A stretch of DNA of 64,000 nucleotides from Gammaproteobacteria bacterium. GTDB taxonomy: Bacteria; Pseudomonadota; Gammaproteobacteria; Eutrophobiales; Eutrophobiaceae. Every line of letters starts with the position of its first letter. Positions within the stretch are counted from its first letter, which is position 1. The position numbers and the translations under genes are program-made. The notes below the pieces were generated by a model. The model was not told the origin of the DNA, searched no databases, and was given only the letters and a program-made list of their open reading frames with translations. Below are positions 37,456 to 44,546 of this stretch, piece by piece. Location: positions 1 through 64,000 of the forward strand of contig JAPPLI010000124.1 in NCBI GenBank assembly GCA_028819495.1, in the 5' to 3' direction.

Positions 37456-37605
37456 ATGAACACAGCCCTGATAACGACACGCCACAGTTATTCGGAACCG
37501 GCCGTGGCCGGCACTGCGCCGATACGCGCCGCCGCCATGCCTGATGCCGTCAAACGCGCGGCTTTTTTCCGTTCTAATGAGGATAAAAACGAACCGATGC
37601 GTTAA
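37456..37605 (+). CDS. Putative leader peptide of the tRNA array
   Basis: A 49-codon ORF (ATG 37456, TAA 37603-37605); an in-frame ATG at 37537 would give a 22-codon version. The last 17 residues are KRAAFFRSNEDKNEPMR. Ten of these are K, R, F, E or M, and their codons (AAA, CGC, CGT, TTT, TTC, GAG, GAA, ATG) are those read by the tRNA-Lys(UUU), Arg(GCG), Phe(GAA), Glu(UUC) and CAU tRNAs in the array. A hairpin (GCCTTCC 37606-37612 with GGAAGGC 37628-37634) begins right after the stop, and a second CCTTCC at 37648-37653 offers an alternative partner. A role in attenuation is inferred. No Shine-Dalgarno is seen. Confidence 0.4.
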   Translation: MNTALITTRHSYSEPAVAGTAPIRAAAMPDAVKRAAFFRSNEDKNEPMR

Positions 37606-37672
37606 GCCTTCCTGACACAATCCTGCTGGAAGGCGCGTGACAACGAACCTTCCGGAGGACATCCCCTACGAC

Positions 37673-37709
37673 AGCCCCGGTTGGTTCAAATCAACCGGGG
37701 CTTTTTTTT
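37673..37709 (+). terminator. Strong intrinsic terminator or attenuator before the tRNA array
   Basis: AGCCCCGGTTG (37673-37683) pairs perfectly with CAACCGGGGCT (37692-37702), an 11-bp GC-rich stem with an 8-base loop, followed by eight T. It lies between the leader promoter and the first tRNA, so array transcription must read through it or start elsewhere. No other promoter is evident in the 6 bases between the T-run and the first tRNA. Confidence 0.8.
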
Positions 37710-37715
37710 GCAAAT

Positions 37716-37791
37716 GGACCGGTAGCTCAGCCGGTAGAGCGGCGGGTTGAAGACCCGCGCGGCGGTGGTTCGATTCCATCCCGGTCCACCA
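37716..37791 (+). tRNA. tRNA-Phe (GAA)
   Basis: Acceptor GGACCGG pairs with CCGGTCC (37781-37787) and ACCA is encoded. The D arm is GCTC-AGCCGGTA-GAGC, the anticodon stem is GCGGG/CCCGC around the loop TTGAAGA (anticodon GAA), and the T arm is GGTGG-TTCGATT-CCATC with one G-U pair. All four stems form. It is the first of five array tRNAs with similar acceptor sequences. Confidence 0.85.
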
Positions 37792-37798
37792 GGTTTAC

Positions 37799-37825
37799 GG
37801 CATGTAGCTTAATGGTAGAACACCT
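37799..37825 (+). pseudogene. 5' half of a tRNA gene (truncated)
   Basis: GGCATGTAGCTTAATGGTAG followed by AACACC has the form of an acceptor strand plus D arm, but the anticodon and T arms are missing. The next complete tRNA begins immediately at 37826. It looks like the left half of a sixth array tRNA lost by recombination. It cannot fold as a full tRNA. Confidence 0.5.
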
Positions 37826-37901
37826 GATCCGGTGGGCGAATGGTTAAGCCACCAGACTTTCAATCTGGTAATTGCAGGTTCGAATCCTGTCCGGATCACC
37901 A
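37826..37901 (+). tRNA. tRNA-Glu (UUC)
   Basis: Acceptor GATCCGG pairs with CCGGATC (37891-37897), followed by ACCA. The D arm is GGC-GAATGGTTAA-GCC, and the anticodon stem CCAGA/TCTGG closes the loop CTTTCAA (anticodon TTC, codons GAA/GAG). The T arm is GCAGG-TTCGAAT-CCTGT. The acceptor is unlike that of chromosomal gammaproteobacterial tRNA-Glu, so aminoacylation identity is inferred from the anticodon only. Confidence 0.8.
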
Positions 37902-37909
37902 GTTTAAAC

Positions 37910-37987
37910 AGACCGGTAGCTCAGTCAGGCAAGAGCGCGCGGCTCATAATCGCGAGGATGGCCGTTCGAATCGGCCCCGGTCTACCA
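37910..37987 (+). tRNA. tRNA with CAU anticodon (Met or Ile2)
   Basis: Acceptor AGACCGG pairs with CCGGTCT, followed by ACCA. The D arm is GCTC-AGTCAGGCAA-GAGC. The anticodon stem CGCGG/TCGCG (with a G-U closing pair) holds the loop CTCATAA, anticodon CAT. The T arm is GGCCG-TTCGAAT-CGGCC. CAT may decode AUG (elongator Met), or AUA if C34 is changed to lysidine; the sequence alone does not decide. The acceptor lacks the C1-A72 mismatch of initiators. Confidence 0.8.
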
Positions 37988-37994
37988 GTGTCTT

Positions 37995-38068
37995 CCGTCC
38001 TTGGCATAGTGGCCGTGCATCCGGCTTTTAACCGGAAGAGGGGAGTTCGATTCTCTCAGGACGGACCA
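37995..38068 (+). tRNA. tRNA-Lys (UUU)
   Basis: Acceptor CCGTCCT pairs with AGGACGG, followed by ACCA. The short D arm GCA-TAGTGGCCG-TGC is unusual. The anticodon stem TCCGG/CCGGA encloses CTTTTAA (anticodon TTT). The T arm is GGGAG-TTCGATT-CTCTC. A C1-G72 pair is not usual for bacterial tRNA-Lys. It is still a complete cloverleaf with encoded CCA. Confidence 0.75.
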
Positions 38069-38071
38069 GTT

Positions 38072-38148
38072 GCGGCTGTAGCTCAGCGGAGCAGAGCGCG
38101 ACCCTGCGAAGGTCGAGGTCACAAGTTCGAATCTTGTCAGTCGCGCCA
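38072..38148 (+). tRNA. tRNA-Arg (GCG)
   Basis: Acceptor GCGGCTG pairs with CAGTCGC (one G-U pair), followed by GCCA. The D arm is GCTC-AGCGGAGCA-GAGC. The anticodon stem CGACC/GGTCG encloses CTGCGAA, anticodon GCG. The usual bacterial tRNA for CGC/CGT has ACG edited to ICG, so a GCG anticodon is unusual for a gammaproteobacterium and points to a foreign origin. The end lies 4 bases from the stop codon of the convergent STAND gene. Confidence 0.8.
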
Positions 38149-38152
38149 ACTT

Positions 38153-41100
38153 CTAAAACTCGCGTTCTTCCCGTATCTGTGCTTCTTCTATTCGGTCGTT
38201 AAGATAATCAATATATTTTCCTAGCCATATTTGAATTTTTGGGGCCGAGATTTCCGACATCCAGCGTCTGGCGGCATCCCGTTTTTTTGACAGGTAGAGG
38301 CTTTCAGATCCACTCCATCCCCCTGTACCAAAATGTCCGCAAAGCCCATCGGCTACGTGTCCACCCTCACAGAATTCTTCGATGAATAAGCGGGTCAGGT
38401 GACCATCTGTTTTGTCCAGGGTCTTTGGCAACGCCTGCTCAATTAAATGGCGCCGATTATCGACGTCTGCTTTAATCCAGTCGATAATATTCTCTGCTGA
38501 CAGGTAGAGGATGGAACCGTGTTCGGGAGTATCATCGAAGCTGACAACATCACCCAACCATGGAATGAGTTCATAATGCTTCTTTGACTCAGATACCAAC
38601 AGGTTGGAGACGATATTCCATGTCTCTTGTGGGTGGTCCTTCGCTATCTCGTCGGCCAACCTGGCAATTCTGCCAAAATTGCTATAACGGGAAAGCCGCC
38701 TTGTATCGGTCGTGATTTCTCTGAACAAGTCCATTTTCCTGTGGGGATATTTCTTGATAAATCCCTTTGCAATCTTATCCCAGTAATACCCATACATTTG
38801 ATCCTGATTATTGTCGGAAGGTATATTACTCAGTACTTTAAAAATCAGATCTTCAGGGAAATCTCCCGTGGAGTCCTCACCAAAATAATAATTATGGACA
38901 TGCTGCATACAAACATTGATTGAGGCGTCGTCAGCATGGCTCACAAGGGCGGTAACGATCTGATGAAATAAATCGCTTGATAAACAGGTCGTTTTCTGTG
39001 TGAAAGCAAACTCCTTGAAAGCCCCTGGCTCTAATTGTTTGTCCTCAAACAAGGCCAGCATATCTCTTATAATTAATTCGGTAAGCTTGGATATACTACC
39101 AATCGCGATCTTGCGCGTCGTTTTATTATGTAATAAACGACGTATCAGGCTTTCATAACGTATGGCATTCAGAGTGCACACACCGGAAAGATAACCACGC
39201 AGGAAACGAGCATTGTTATCAGCACTGCCAGCTTCGATATAATTGATTATCGGTTCATCAAATTTTGTATCAGCCAGCTTCCCGCATTCATACCCCAACG
39301 CCCCCAACAGAAGCCCGGATGCCTGAACCAGTTCTGGTACGTACTCAGAAAATACAGCAAGATTTTTCATGTATTCTTCAGCGAGGTCCCTTACGCGCTT
39401 ATCGAGTAATGTTGCCCGCTGGGATTCTTCGTCACGAAACAGACGGTCTTTTTCCCAATTGGTATACAAAACGTAACGGCAAGTCCTTTCCCATAATGAC
39501 ATGCCTGTTAATAATTTATCCAGTTGCCGGATTCTGGCGAGTATTTTTTTATCAAGGGCATCTTTATCTATCCTGGGTTGTCGAATAACAAATTCGACCA
39601 GTGGCTTACGGTTTATTTCCCTGTCTTCAGCAATCTCGAAGAGTATATCCATTATTTCATCAGCCATCGCTTTGATGCCCACAAAACGACTGGCGGCATT
39701 TATCAATATTTCCGCGATCCGGTTCCGGTCGGTTGCATCAAATCCCTGCATTTCAGCGCGCAGGAAACGTAGTACCTGGCGCCAATAATCAAATAATTGT
39801 CCGTATGTCTTGGGACGCCAGAATTCGATCTCGGGTTTTAGCCCTTGGTACTCGGGGCCAACTAACCGAGAACCTCCGTGAATCTGTAGCCACGCTTCAC
39901 ACATTCCCAATCCAAGGGCGCGGCGACTGGCATCCTTACTCCTTACCAGATCTTCTAAAACAAGAAATCGTTTAGACGGAGGCGCTTGCGTTGTTGCTAA
40001 CTCCCGGATATTGAACAGACCGACCAGGGTCCCTTCGGAGTTATTTGAATTGTCCGCATTTTCCGCCAGCGCCATTGGGATCAATACATGTACCGAGCGG
40101 ACAAACAGTTCATCCCAGACAGCAATCTTTTCCAATGCCCATACAATATCCTGGCGGCCGGTAGTCCAGGCGTACAGTTCCTCATGTGACCATGTCTTGA
40201 TTGTCCTCTCCAACAGGGCCAGTGTCCTTGACGGGTCGGCTTCGGACAGGTATCTCAGAAATCGCATGCCCTCCTCAGATTTCAGGAATCCTTGCTCAGA
40301 AAATGGTCCGGTCGTTGATAAAATCCCTTTGACTACATGTTCTGCCTGCGGCGCCCCCTGAGCGTAAATAAACAGCTCTAAAAACCACCGTCTCATGCTC
40401 TCCGGAACTTTTTCCAGGAAAGGCTTGATTTGAAATACGTGACCATGATTCGACCAGAATTGTGTCCATAAATACACATGTAAGGCCTTTGGCACGATAA
40501 ACAGGGTATGGCGTCCCTGTAGTATGCGTTTGTTCCGATAATGTTGCACGATTTGCTGGAATCGGCCCCAAGTGATAGTTGGGTCAACGTCTTCAATACG
40601 AGCGGCAATAAATTTGGCTTCAGCGCTTACTCGTTCTTCAAAGCCGAATCGCTGAAACAGTGCGATATGATGCAAAACAGTCTTATACTGCCTTGCCTCC
40701 TGGCTGTCTGTTTTTTTGTGGCCGATAATGAAGCGGTCCCAGACAGGGATGTCGGCAGGTGATTTAAGCAAGTCGTCCGGATTACTTTTCAGGTTTTCAC
40801 CAACCAGGTGGGCGACACGAGGAGACCCTTCACACCATTTTGCCCAATTAATTAAATCTGTCTGTTGTTGGAGATATCTGAACAGGATATTTTTGATTTG
40901 CTCTTCTGGAAGTTTGGGACAGTGATATACCCGCATGGCGCTGTCGTAGGTTTCCTCAGGTCCATGGTCAATAGTAATTAATTTAATGCTGCTTCGGCCC
41001 TTAATTGCCGACCAAATCTGCGCCCTGTCACGATTACCACAGTCGTCAATAACCAATGTGACGGAATAGGTTCTGTCAGGCTTCAACAACTCGTTAAATA

Positions 41101-42226
41101 ATTTGCTCTTTTGAAAATCCTCGCCGGTGGGTACATAGACGACTGATGGTCTGATGACATCAACGTCCAGCGTTTCAAGCACTAATCGGGTTTTCCCGAT
41201 TCCCGGTTCACCGATGACACGAACATGCTGAACGGCATTTTCCTGAAGGGCCGCTCTGATGTCCTTGATTAAGGTCTCTCGTTCACTCCCAAGTTCAAAT
41301 ACTCCCTGCATCTGGGCATTGTTTCGCCAGCCTTCGATTGACATAAATCCGCCTTCGTCAAGGCCGACTAAGTCAAGACAGATAGAAGGGTATTTGTCCA
41401 GCTCGCCGACAATCTGCCCCTGTCCGTACACGCGTACTTTTGGATTGGGGTAACCGCATTTATTAAATAAATCTGTCAGAAGTTTGACTACCTCCGTGTG
41501 GTGAGTCGGTAATAAGTCATATCCGAAGGTAACAAGGGCAAAAGTGCCATCCTGTTCGAGGCAGTTTTTTACCTCACTTCCTAGTCGTTGTTTTGACGGT
41601 GTAACGTTCGATTTTCCAAATAATTCTTTCTTTAAGGCGCTGGGTTGCCAGGGTTTAAAATCGTCACCTGTCTTGATTTGATAATACGTGCTGCCTTTTT
41701 CCAACAAAGAACTGGAGACGGGTGAATTTTCCACCTTTGCATCAATACCTCCATCCGGGGCGTTGATGTTGGAAGACAGTACGATGTCTTTTGGCCAAAG
41801 TCCGTTTGCGATAGCTTCACACCGTAACAGTCTGAGAAACAAGTCCGTTCCTTGTTTTGAATCCAACTTGCCCAATTCACCCGGTGCGGGAGCAAAAGTC
41901 GATTGTATGGAAGCAATATTTTGACTACTTAAGACCGGACCTGTGTGAATTTGTACATTCTGTACGCTCAGGGTTACTCGCAGTCCGGCTTTTTTCGCGA
42001 GTGATACAAGAGCATCCAGGCTGAATTTATCCACGCGGTCTTTGAGCAAATCGTTCAGGCGAGGCTGGGTAATACCCAGCATTTCAGCCATTTGAACCTG
42101 TGTCCCGCCGATATGGTTTTGCAGATGTTGCCGCAAGTCCGACATCAATTTGGCGCGTTCGAGTATATCAGAGGATGATTCACGCTTAAGTTTTGCGAAT
42201 TGTTGCTTGATTACAGTATTTGTCAT
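38153..42226 (-). CDS. HTH - Mrr-like nuclease - STAND NTPase fusion (Avs-like)
   Basis: 1357 residues. Residues 25-85 form an XRE-type helix-turn-helix of the kind found in HigA-like antitoxins (GTQVQMAEMLGITQPRLNDL). Residues about 118-200 carry a restriction-like fold with APDGGIDAKVE (158-162) and YYQIKTG (Q183-x-K185), the D...QxK pattern of Mrr nucleases. A P-loop VRVIGEPGIGKTRLVLETL (Walker A 339-346) and TLVIDDCG (Walker B) mark a STAND-type NTPase. The remaining 800 residues are helical and could be a repeat-type sensor. Nuclease-STAND-repeat order is that of antiviral Avs proteins, which cut DNA after sensing phage proteins; the fused HTH suggests autorepression. No early stop or frameshift is seen. 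Function is inferred. Confidence 0.7.
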   Translation of the reverse strand: MTNTVIKQQFAKLKRESSSDILERAKLMSDLRQHLQNHIGGTQVQMAEMLGITQPRLNDLLKDRVDKFSLDALVSLAKKAGLRVTLSVQNVQIHTGPVLSSQNIASIQSTFAPAPGELGKLDSKQGTDLFLRLLRCEAIANGLWPKDIVLSSNINAPDGGIDAKVENSPVSSSLLEKGSTYYQIKTGDDFKPWQPSALKKELFGKSNVTPSKQRLGSEVKNCLEQDGTFALVTFGYDLLPTHHTEVVKLLTDLFNKCGYPNPKVRVYGQGQIVGELDKYPSICLDLVGLDEGGFMSIEGWRNNAQMQGVFELGSERETLIKDIRAALQENAVQHVRVIGEPGIGKTRLVLETLDVDVIRPSVVYVPTGEDFQKSKLFNELLKPDRTYSVTLVIDDCGNRDRAQIWSAIKGRSSIKLITIDHGPEETYDSAMRVYHCPKLPEEQIKNILFRYLQQQTDLINWAKWCEGSPRVAHLVGENLKSNPDDLLKSPADIPVWDRFIIGHKKTDSQEARQYKTVLHHIALFQRFGFEERVSAEAKFIAARIEDVDPTITWGRFQQIVQHYRNKRILQGRHTLFIVPKALHVYLWTQFWSNHGHVFQIKPFLEKVPESMRRWFLELFIYAQGAPQAEHVVKGILSTTGPFSEQGFLKSEEGMRFLRYLSEADPSRTLALLERTIKTWSHEELYAWTTGRQDIVWALEKIAVWDELFVRSVHVLIPMALAENADNSNNSEGTLVGLFNIRELATTQAPPSKRFLVLEDLVRSKDASRRALGLGMCEAWLQIHGGSRLVGPEYQGLKPEIEFWRPKTYGQLFDYWRQVLRFLRAEMQGFDATDRNRIAEILINAASRFVGIKAMADEIMDILFEIAEDREINRKPLVEFVIRQPRIDKDALDKKILARIRQLDKLLTGMSLWERTCRYVLYTNWEKDRLFRDEESQRATLLDKRVRDLAEEYMKNLAVFSEYVPELVQASGLLLGALGYECGKLADTKFDEPIINYIEAGSADNNARFLRGYLSGVCTLNAIRYESLIRRLLHNKTTRKIAIGSISKLTELIIRDMLALFEDKQLEPGAFKEFAFTQKTTCLSSDLFHQIVTALVSHADDASINVCMQHVHNYYFGEDSTGDFPEDLIFKVLSNIPSDNNQDQMYGYYWDKIAKGFIKKYPHRKMDLFREITTDTRRLSRYSNFGRIARLADEIAKDHPQETWNIVSNLLVSESKKHYELIPWLGDVVSFDDTPEHGSILYLSAENIIDWIKADVDNRRHLIEQALPKTLDKTDGHLTRLFIEEFCEGGHVADGLCGHFGTGGWSGSESLYLSKKRDAARRWMSEISAPKIQIWLGKYIDYLNDRIEEAQIREEREF

Positions 42227-42236
42227 ATTTGATTTT

Positions 42237-42277
42237 GTCTAATGATAACAACAAGTCTAATGTTGGTTTATATTATA
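42237..42277 (-). promoter_or_regulatory. Promoter and direct-repeat operator of the STAND gene
   Basis: On the minus strand TATAAT (complement at 42272-42277), with TGTATA 17 bases further upstream, is a plausible promoter. Two identical CATTAGAC boxes (complements GTCTAATG at 42237-42244 and 42255-42262) lie 18 bases apart, between the -10 and the start codon. This is about two helical turns, suiting a dimeric HTH repressor such as the N-terminal domain of the gene itself. The rest of the 42227-42488 intergenic region is AT-rich, with no ORF. Confidence 0.4.
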
Positions 42278-42488
42278 TCAACAATGATATAAAATATACA
42301 CTATAACGGGGATAATTTCATCAATTGCGGTGAAATGGAGGAATTGCCTTGTTATTTCCTTATTTATCTCTATAATGACAAGCAGTTATAGTTTATCTTA
42401 TCGACGACGATTGCGTGAATTTACCAGTCTTTCTCTAAATTTTCACTATTTGATATATTTTCAATAATTATTGATACTATCTATTTTG

Positions 42489-43547
42489 ATGATAAATAAA
42501 GCAATTCAAATTGAAGAAGAAGCTGGGAAAATAGTTTTGTCAGTCTTGCAACGAGTCCCCGGAATTATGGATCTCCGCGTTGAACTGGATCGCTGGATGG
42601 AAAATTATAGTGCCGACCTCCTTGTATCGTTTCGCAAGCAGAACGACAGGAAGACTTTGCTGGTTGAAGTCAAATCATCTGGTCAACCTCGATTAGCGCG
42701 CGTTGCTGTTAACCGGTTACTTCTGCTGCAGCACAAACGACCCCGTGATTATGGTGTATTTGTGGCACCTTATATCTCAGAAAGTTCAGCCGAAATTTGC
42801 AAGAGTAACGGTATCGGCTATATCGATTTTTCCGGCAATTGCTGGCTAAACCTTGATTCGATATACATAGAGATAAAGGGGAATCCGAATCGCTTTTCAA
42901 GGAAAAGTGAATTGAAATCGTTGTTCAAGCCCAGAGCAGAGCGGATACTGAGAGCCATGTTATCCGAGCCTGGATATGAGTGGTCTGCAATGGAACTAGC
43001 GAAATCTGCTGATGTCAGCATCGGCCAGGTATCCAATGTCCGCAAACTATTACTGGAACGTGAATGGATAGAGGATCAGAAAACAGGGACCAAGCTGATT
43101 GAACCTTACCAACTGCTTGCTTCCTGGTTGACCGAATATCGACCTGATAGAAGCAGCATATACGGTCTTTATGATATGGATTCGGTGGGAGATATTGAAT
43201 CGACAATCTCTGGTTTCTGTAAACGTACAGGGACCCGTTATGCATTCACTGGTTTTTCCGGCGCCTCGCGCTACGCTCCGTTTATAACCTACAATACAGT
43301 TGCTGTTTATATGAATATCTCACAAGAAAATATTAGGGAATTGCCATTCAAACCGGTAACATCCGGCGCCAATATCAGGATTATCTCTCCATATGATGAC
43401 GGGGTATTTTACGGAACCCGGAGCATACGGGACCAATCTGTGGTATCACCGGTACAGTGTTACCTTGATCTCAAGGATGAAAAAGCAAGGGGAGAAGAAG
43501 CATCTGAAGCCTTGCTGGAACAGGTGATTAAGCCATCATGGCAGTAA
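42489..43547 (+). CDS. AbiEi-like antitoxin
   Basis: 352 residues from ATG 42489. The N-terminal third has a nuclease-like core pattern (YSADLLVSFR then KTLLVEVKSSGQPRLARVAV), followed by a winged-helix segment (WSAMELAKSADVSIGQVSNV then RKLLLEREWI). This is the layout of type IV toxin-antitoxin AbiEi-family proteins, which repress their own promoter and antagonise the AbiEii nucleotidyltransferase. It overlaps the next gene by 10 bases, the antitoxin-first order. No clear Shine-Dalgarno is seen. Confidence 0.7.
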   Translation: MINKAIQIEEEAGKIVLSVLQRVPGIMDLRVELDRWMENYSADLLVSFRKQNDRKTLLVEVKSSGQPRLARVAVNRLLLLQHKRPRDYGVFVAPYISESSAEICKSNGIGYIDFSGNCWLNLDSIYIEIKGNPNRFSRKSELKSLFKPRAERILRAMLSEPGYEWSAMELAKSADVSIGQVSNVRKLLLEREWIEDQKTGTKLIEPYQLLASWLTEYRPDRSSIYGLYDMDSVGDIESTISGFCKRTGTRYAFTGFSGASRYAPFITYNTVAVYMNISQENIRELPFKPVTSGANIRIISPYDDGVFYGTRSIRDQSVVSPVQCYLDLKDEKARGEEASEALLEQVIKPSWQ

Positions 43548-44365
43548 CGAAGGTTGATTATCCCGAATTGGCAGTCAGGGCAGCGGAGTCGGTGCTGCTG
43601 GAGCTTGTCCGCATTCTTGGTGAATATCTCGATCATATCGTCGTAATCGGCGGTATGGTTCCAAAATATCTGGTGCCCAGCCCCGAGGAAAGGCACATCG
43701 GTTCAATCGACGTTGACCTAGCCCTGGATCATCGCCGTTTCGATGAACCAGGTTATCAAACATTACATAAATTACTTGATGAGCATGATTACCGTATAGA
43801 TGCTAATCACCCATATATATATCGACGAATTTTTCTCATCGATGGCAATGAAATTACCGTTCAGGTCGATTTACTTTCAGGTGAATATGGCGGTACGGGC
43901 AGAAGTCGCAGGACACAAAAGATACAGGATATCCGACCACGTAAGGCTCGTGGCGCTGACATGGCGTTTGATAATCCCGTGCATGTAAAAATTGCCGGAG
44001 AATTACCTGGGGGGGCAAAAGATACTGTCACTATACGTGTTGCAAGCATAGTCCCATTCATCGTGATGAAAGCGATGGCCATGCGGGATCGCCTGAAACA
44101 AAAAGATCCCTATGACATCTATTATTGCCTGAAATACTTTCCGGGTGGAATTGAAGAAATTGCTGAATCATTCAGCTTGTTGAGAAGAAATAAGCTGGTC
44201 GGGGAAGCCTTGGGAATTCTGGCAGAGAAATTTGACTCTCCAGATCATGTCGGCCCTGTTCATGTAACAGAATTTCTTCAAATAACCGACACGTATGAAT
44301 CGGAACTTATACAACGGGATTCCTATGAGAGAGTTCAGTACCTGATAGAAAGTTGTACTGGTTGA
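43538..44365 (+). CDS. AbiEii-like nucleotidyltransferase toxin
   Basis: 275 residues. IVVIGGMVPKYLVPSPEERH followed by GSIDVDLALD is the nucleotidyltransferase motif (glycine pair, then DxD). RASIVPFIVMKAMAMRDRLK-like sequence near residue 170 and KDPYDIYYCLKYF match the AbiEii/DUF1814 C-terminal half. AbiEii-type toxins (e.g. MenA) add nucleotides to tRNA acceptor ends and cause growth arrest or abortive infection. That target is interesting here because a tRNA array lies 5.4 kb away. The pair closes the accessory island. Confidence 0.75.
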   Translation: MAVTKVDYPELAVRAAESVLLELVRILGEYLDHIVVIGGMVPKYLVPSPEERHIGSIDVDLALDHRRFDEPGYQTLHKLLDEHDYRIDANHPYIYRRIFLIDGNEITVQVDLLSGEYGGTGRSRRTQKIQDIRPRKARGADMAFDNPVHVKIAGELPGGAKDTVTIRVASIVPFIVMKAMAMRDRLKQKDPYDIYYCLKYFPGGIEEIAESFSLLRRNKLVGEALGILAEKFDSPDHVGPVHVTEFLQITDTYESELIQRDSYERVQYLIESCTG

Positions 44366-44370
44366 CGCTA

Positions 44371-44475
44371 ATGCTTATATTACATGACGAAATGTCGGAT
44401 CAATTGGCGACCAAGTCTGATCTTCTCCTGGTGAAAAACGATATAATTCATATGGAAAACAGGATTATCAAATGA
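44371..44475 (+). pseudogene. Short remnant resembling a DUF1640-type coiled-coil protein
   Basis: A 34-codon frame reads DEMSDQLATKSDLLLVKNDI and ends MENRIIK. The LATKxDL pattern is common in small coiled-coil DUF1640-like proteins, but the rest is missing. It lies in the 181-base gap between the AbiEii gene and nhaA, which otherwise holds a small GTTACC/GGTAAC dyad (44480-44500). Confidence 0.25.
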
Positions 44476-44546
44476 CGGTTACCGGTTTCCTGGTAACCCT
44501 TTGATTTTCATCGTTGTTTTATCGATGGCAGCCGGTCGGACCGGCT

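Noticed and set aside
37357-37662. Minus-strand ORF of 101 codons over the tRNA leader region
   Set aside because: It overlaps the strong plus-strand promoter and the hairpin region, shows no family pattern, and has no ribosome-binding site.
37832-38224. Plus-strand ORF of 130 codons across the tRNA genes
   Set aside because: It is produced by open frames through four tRNA genes and ends in antisense to the STAND gene; not a protein gene.
42227-42488. Replication origin or attachment site in the AT-rich gap
   Set aside because: No DnaA-box cluster and no direct repeat matching an island boundary was found. The gap is adequately explained by divergent promoters.
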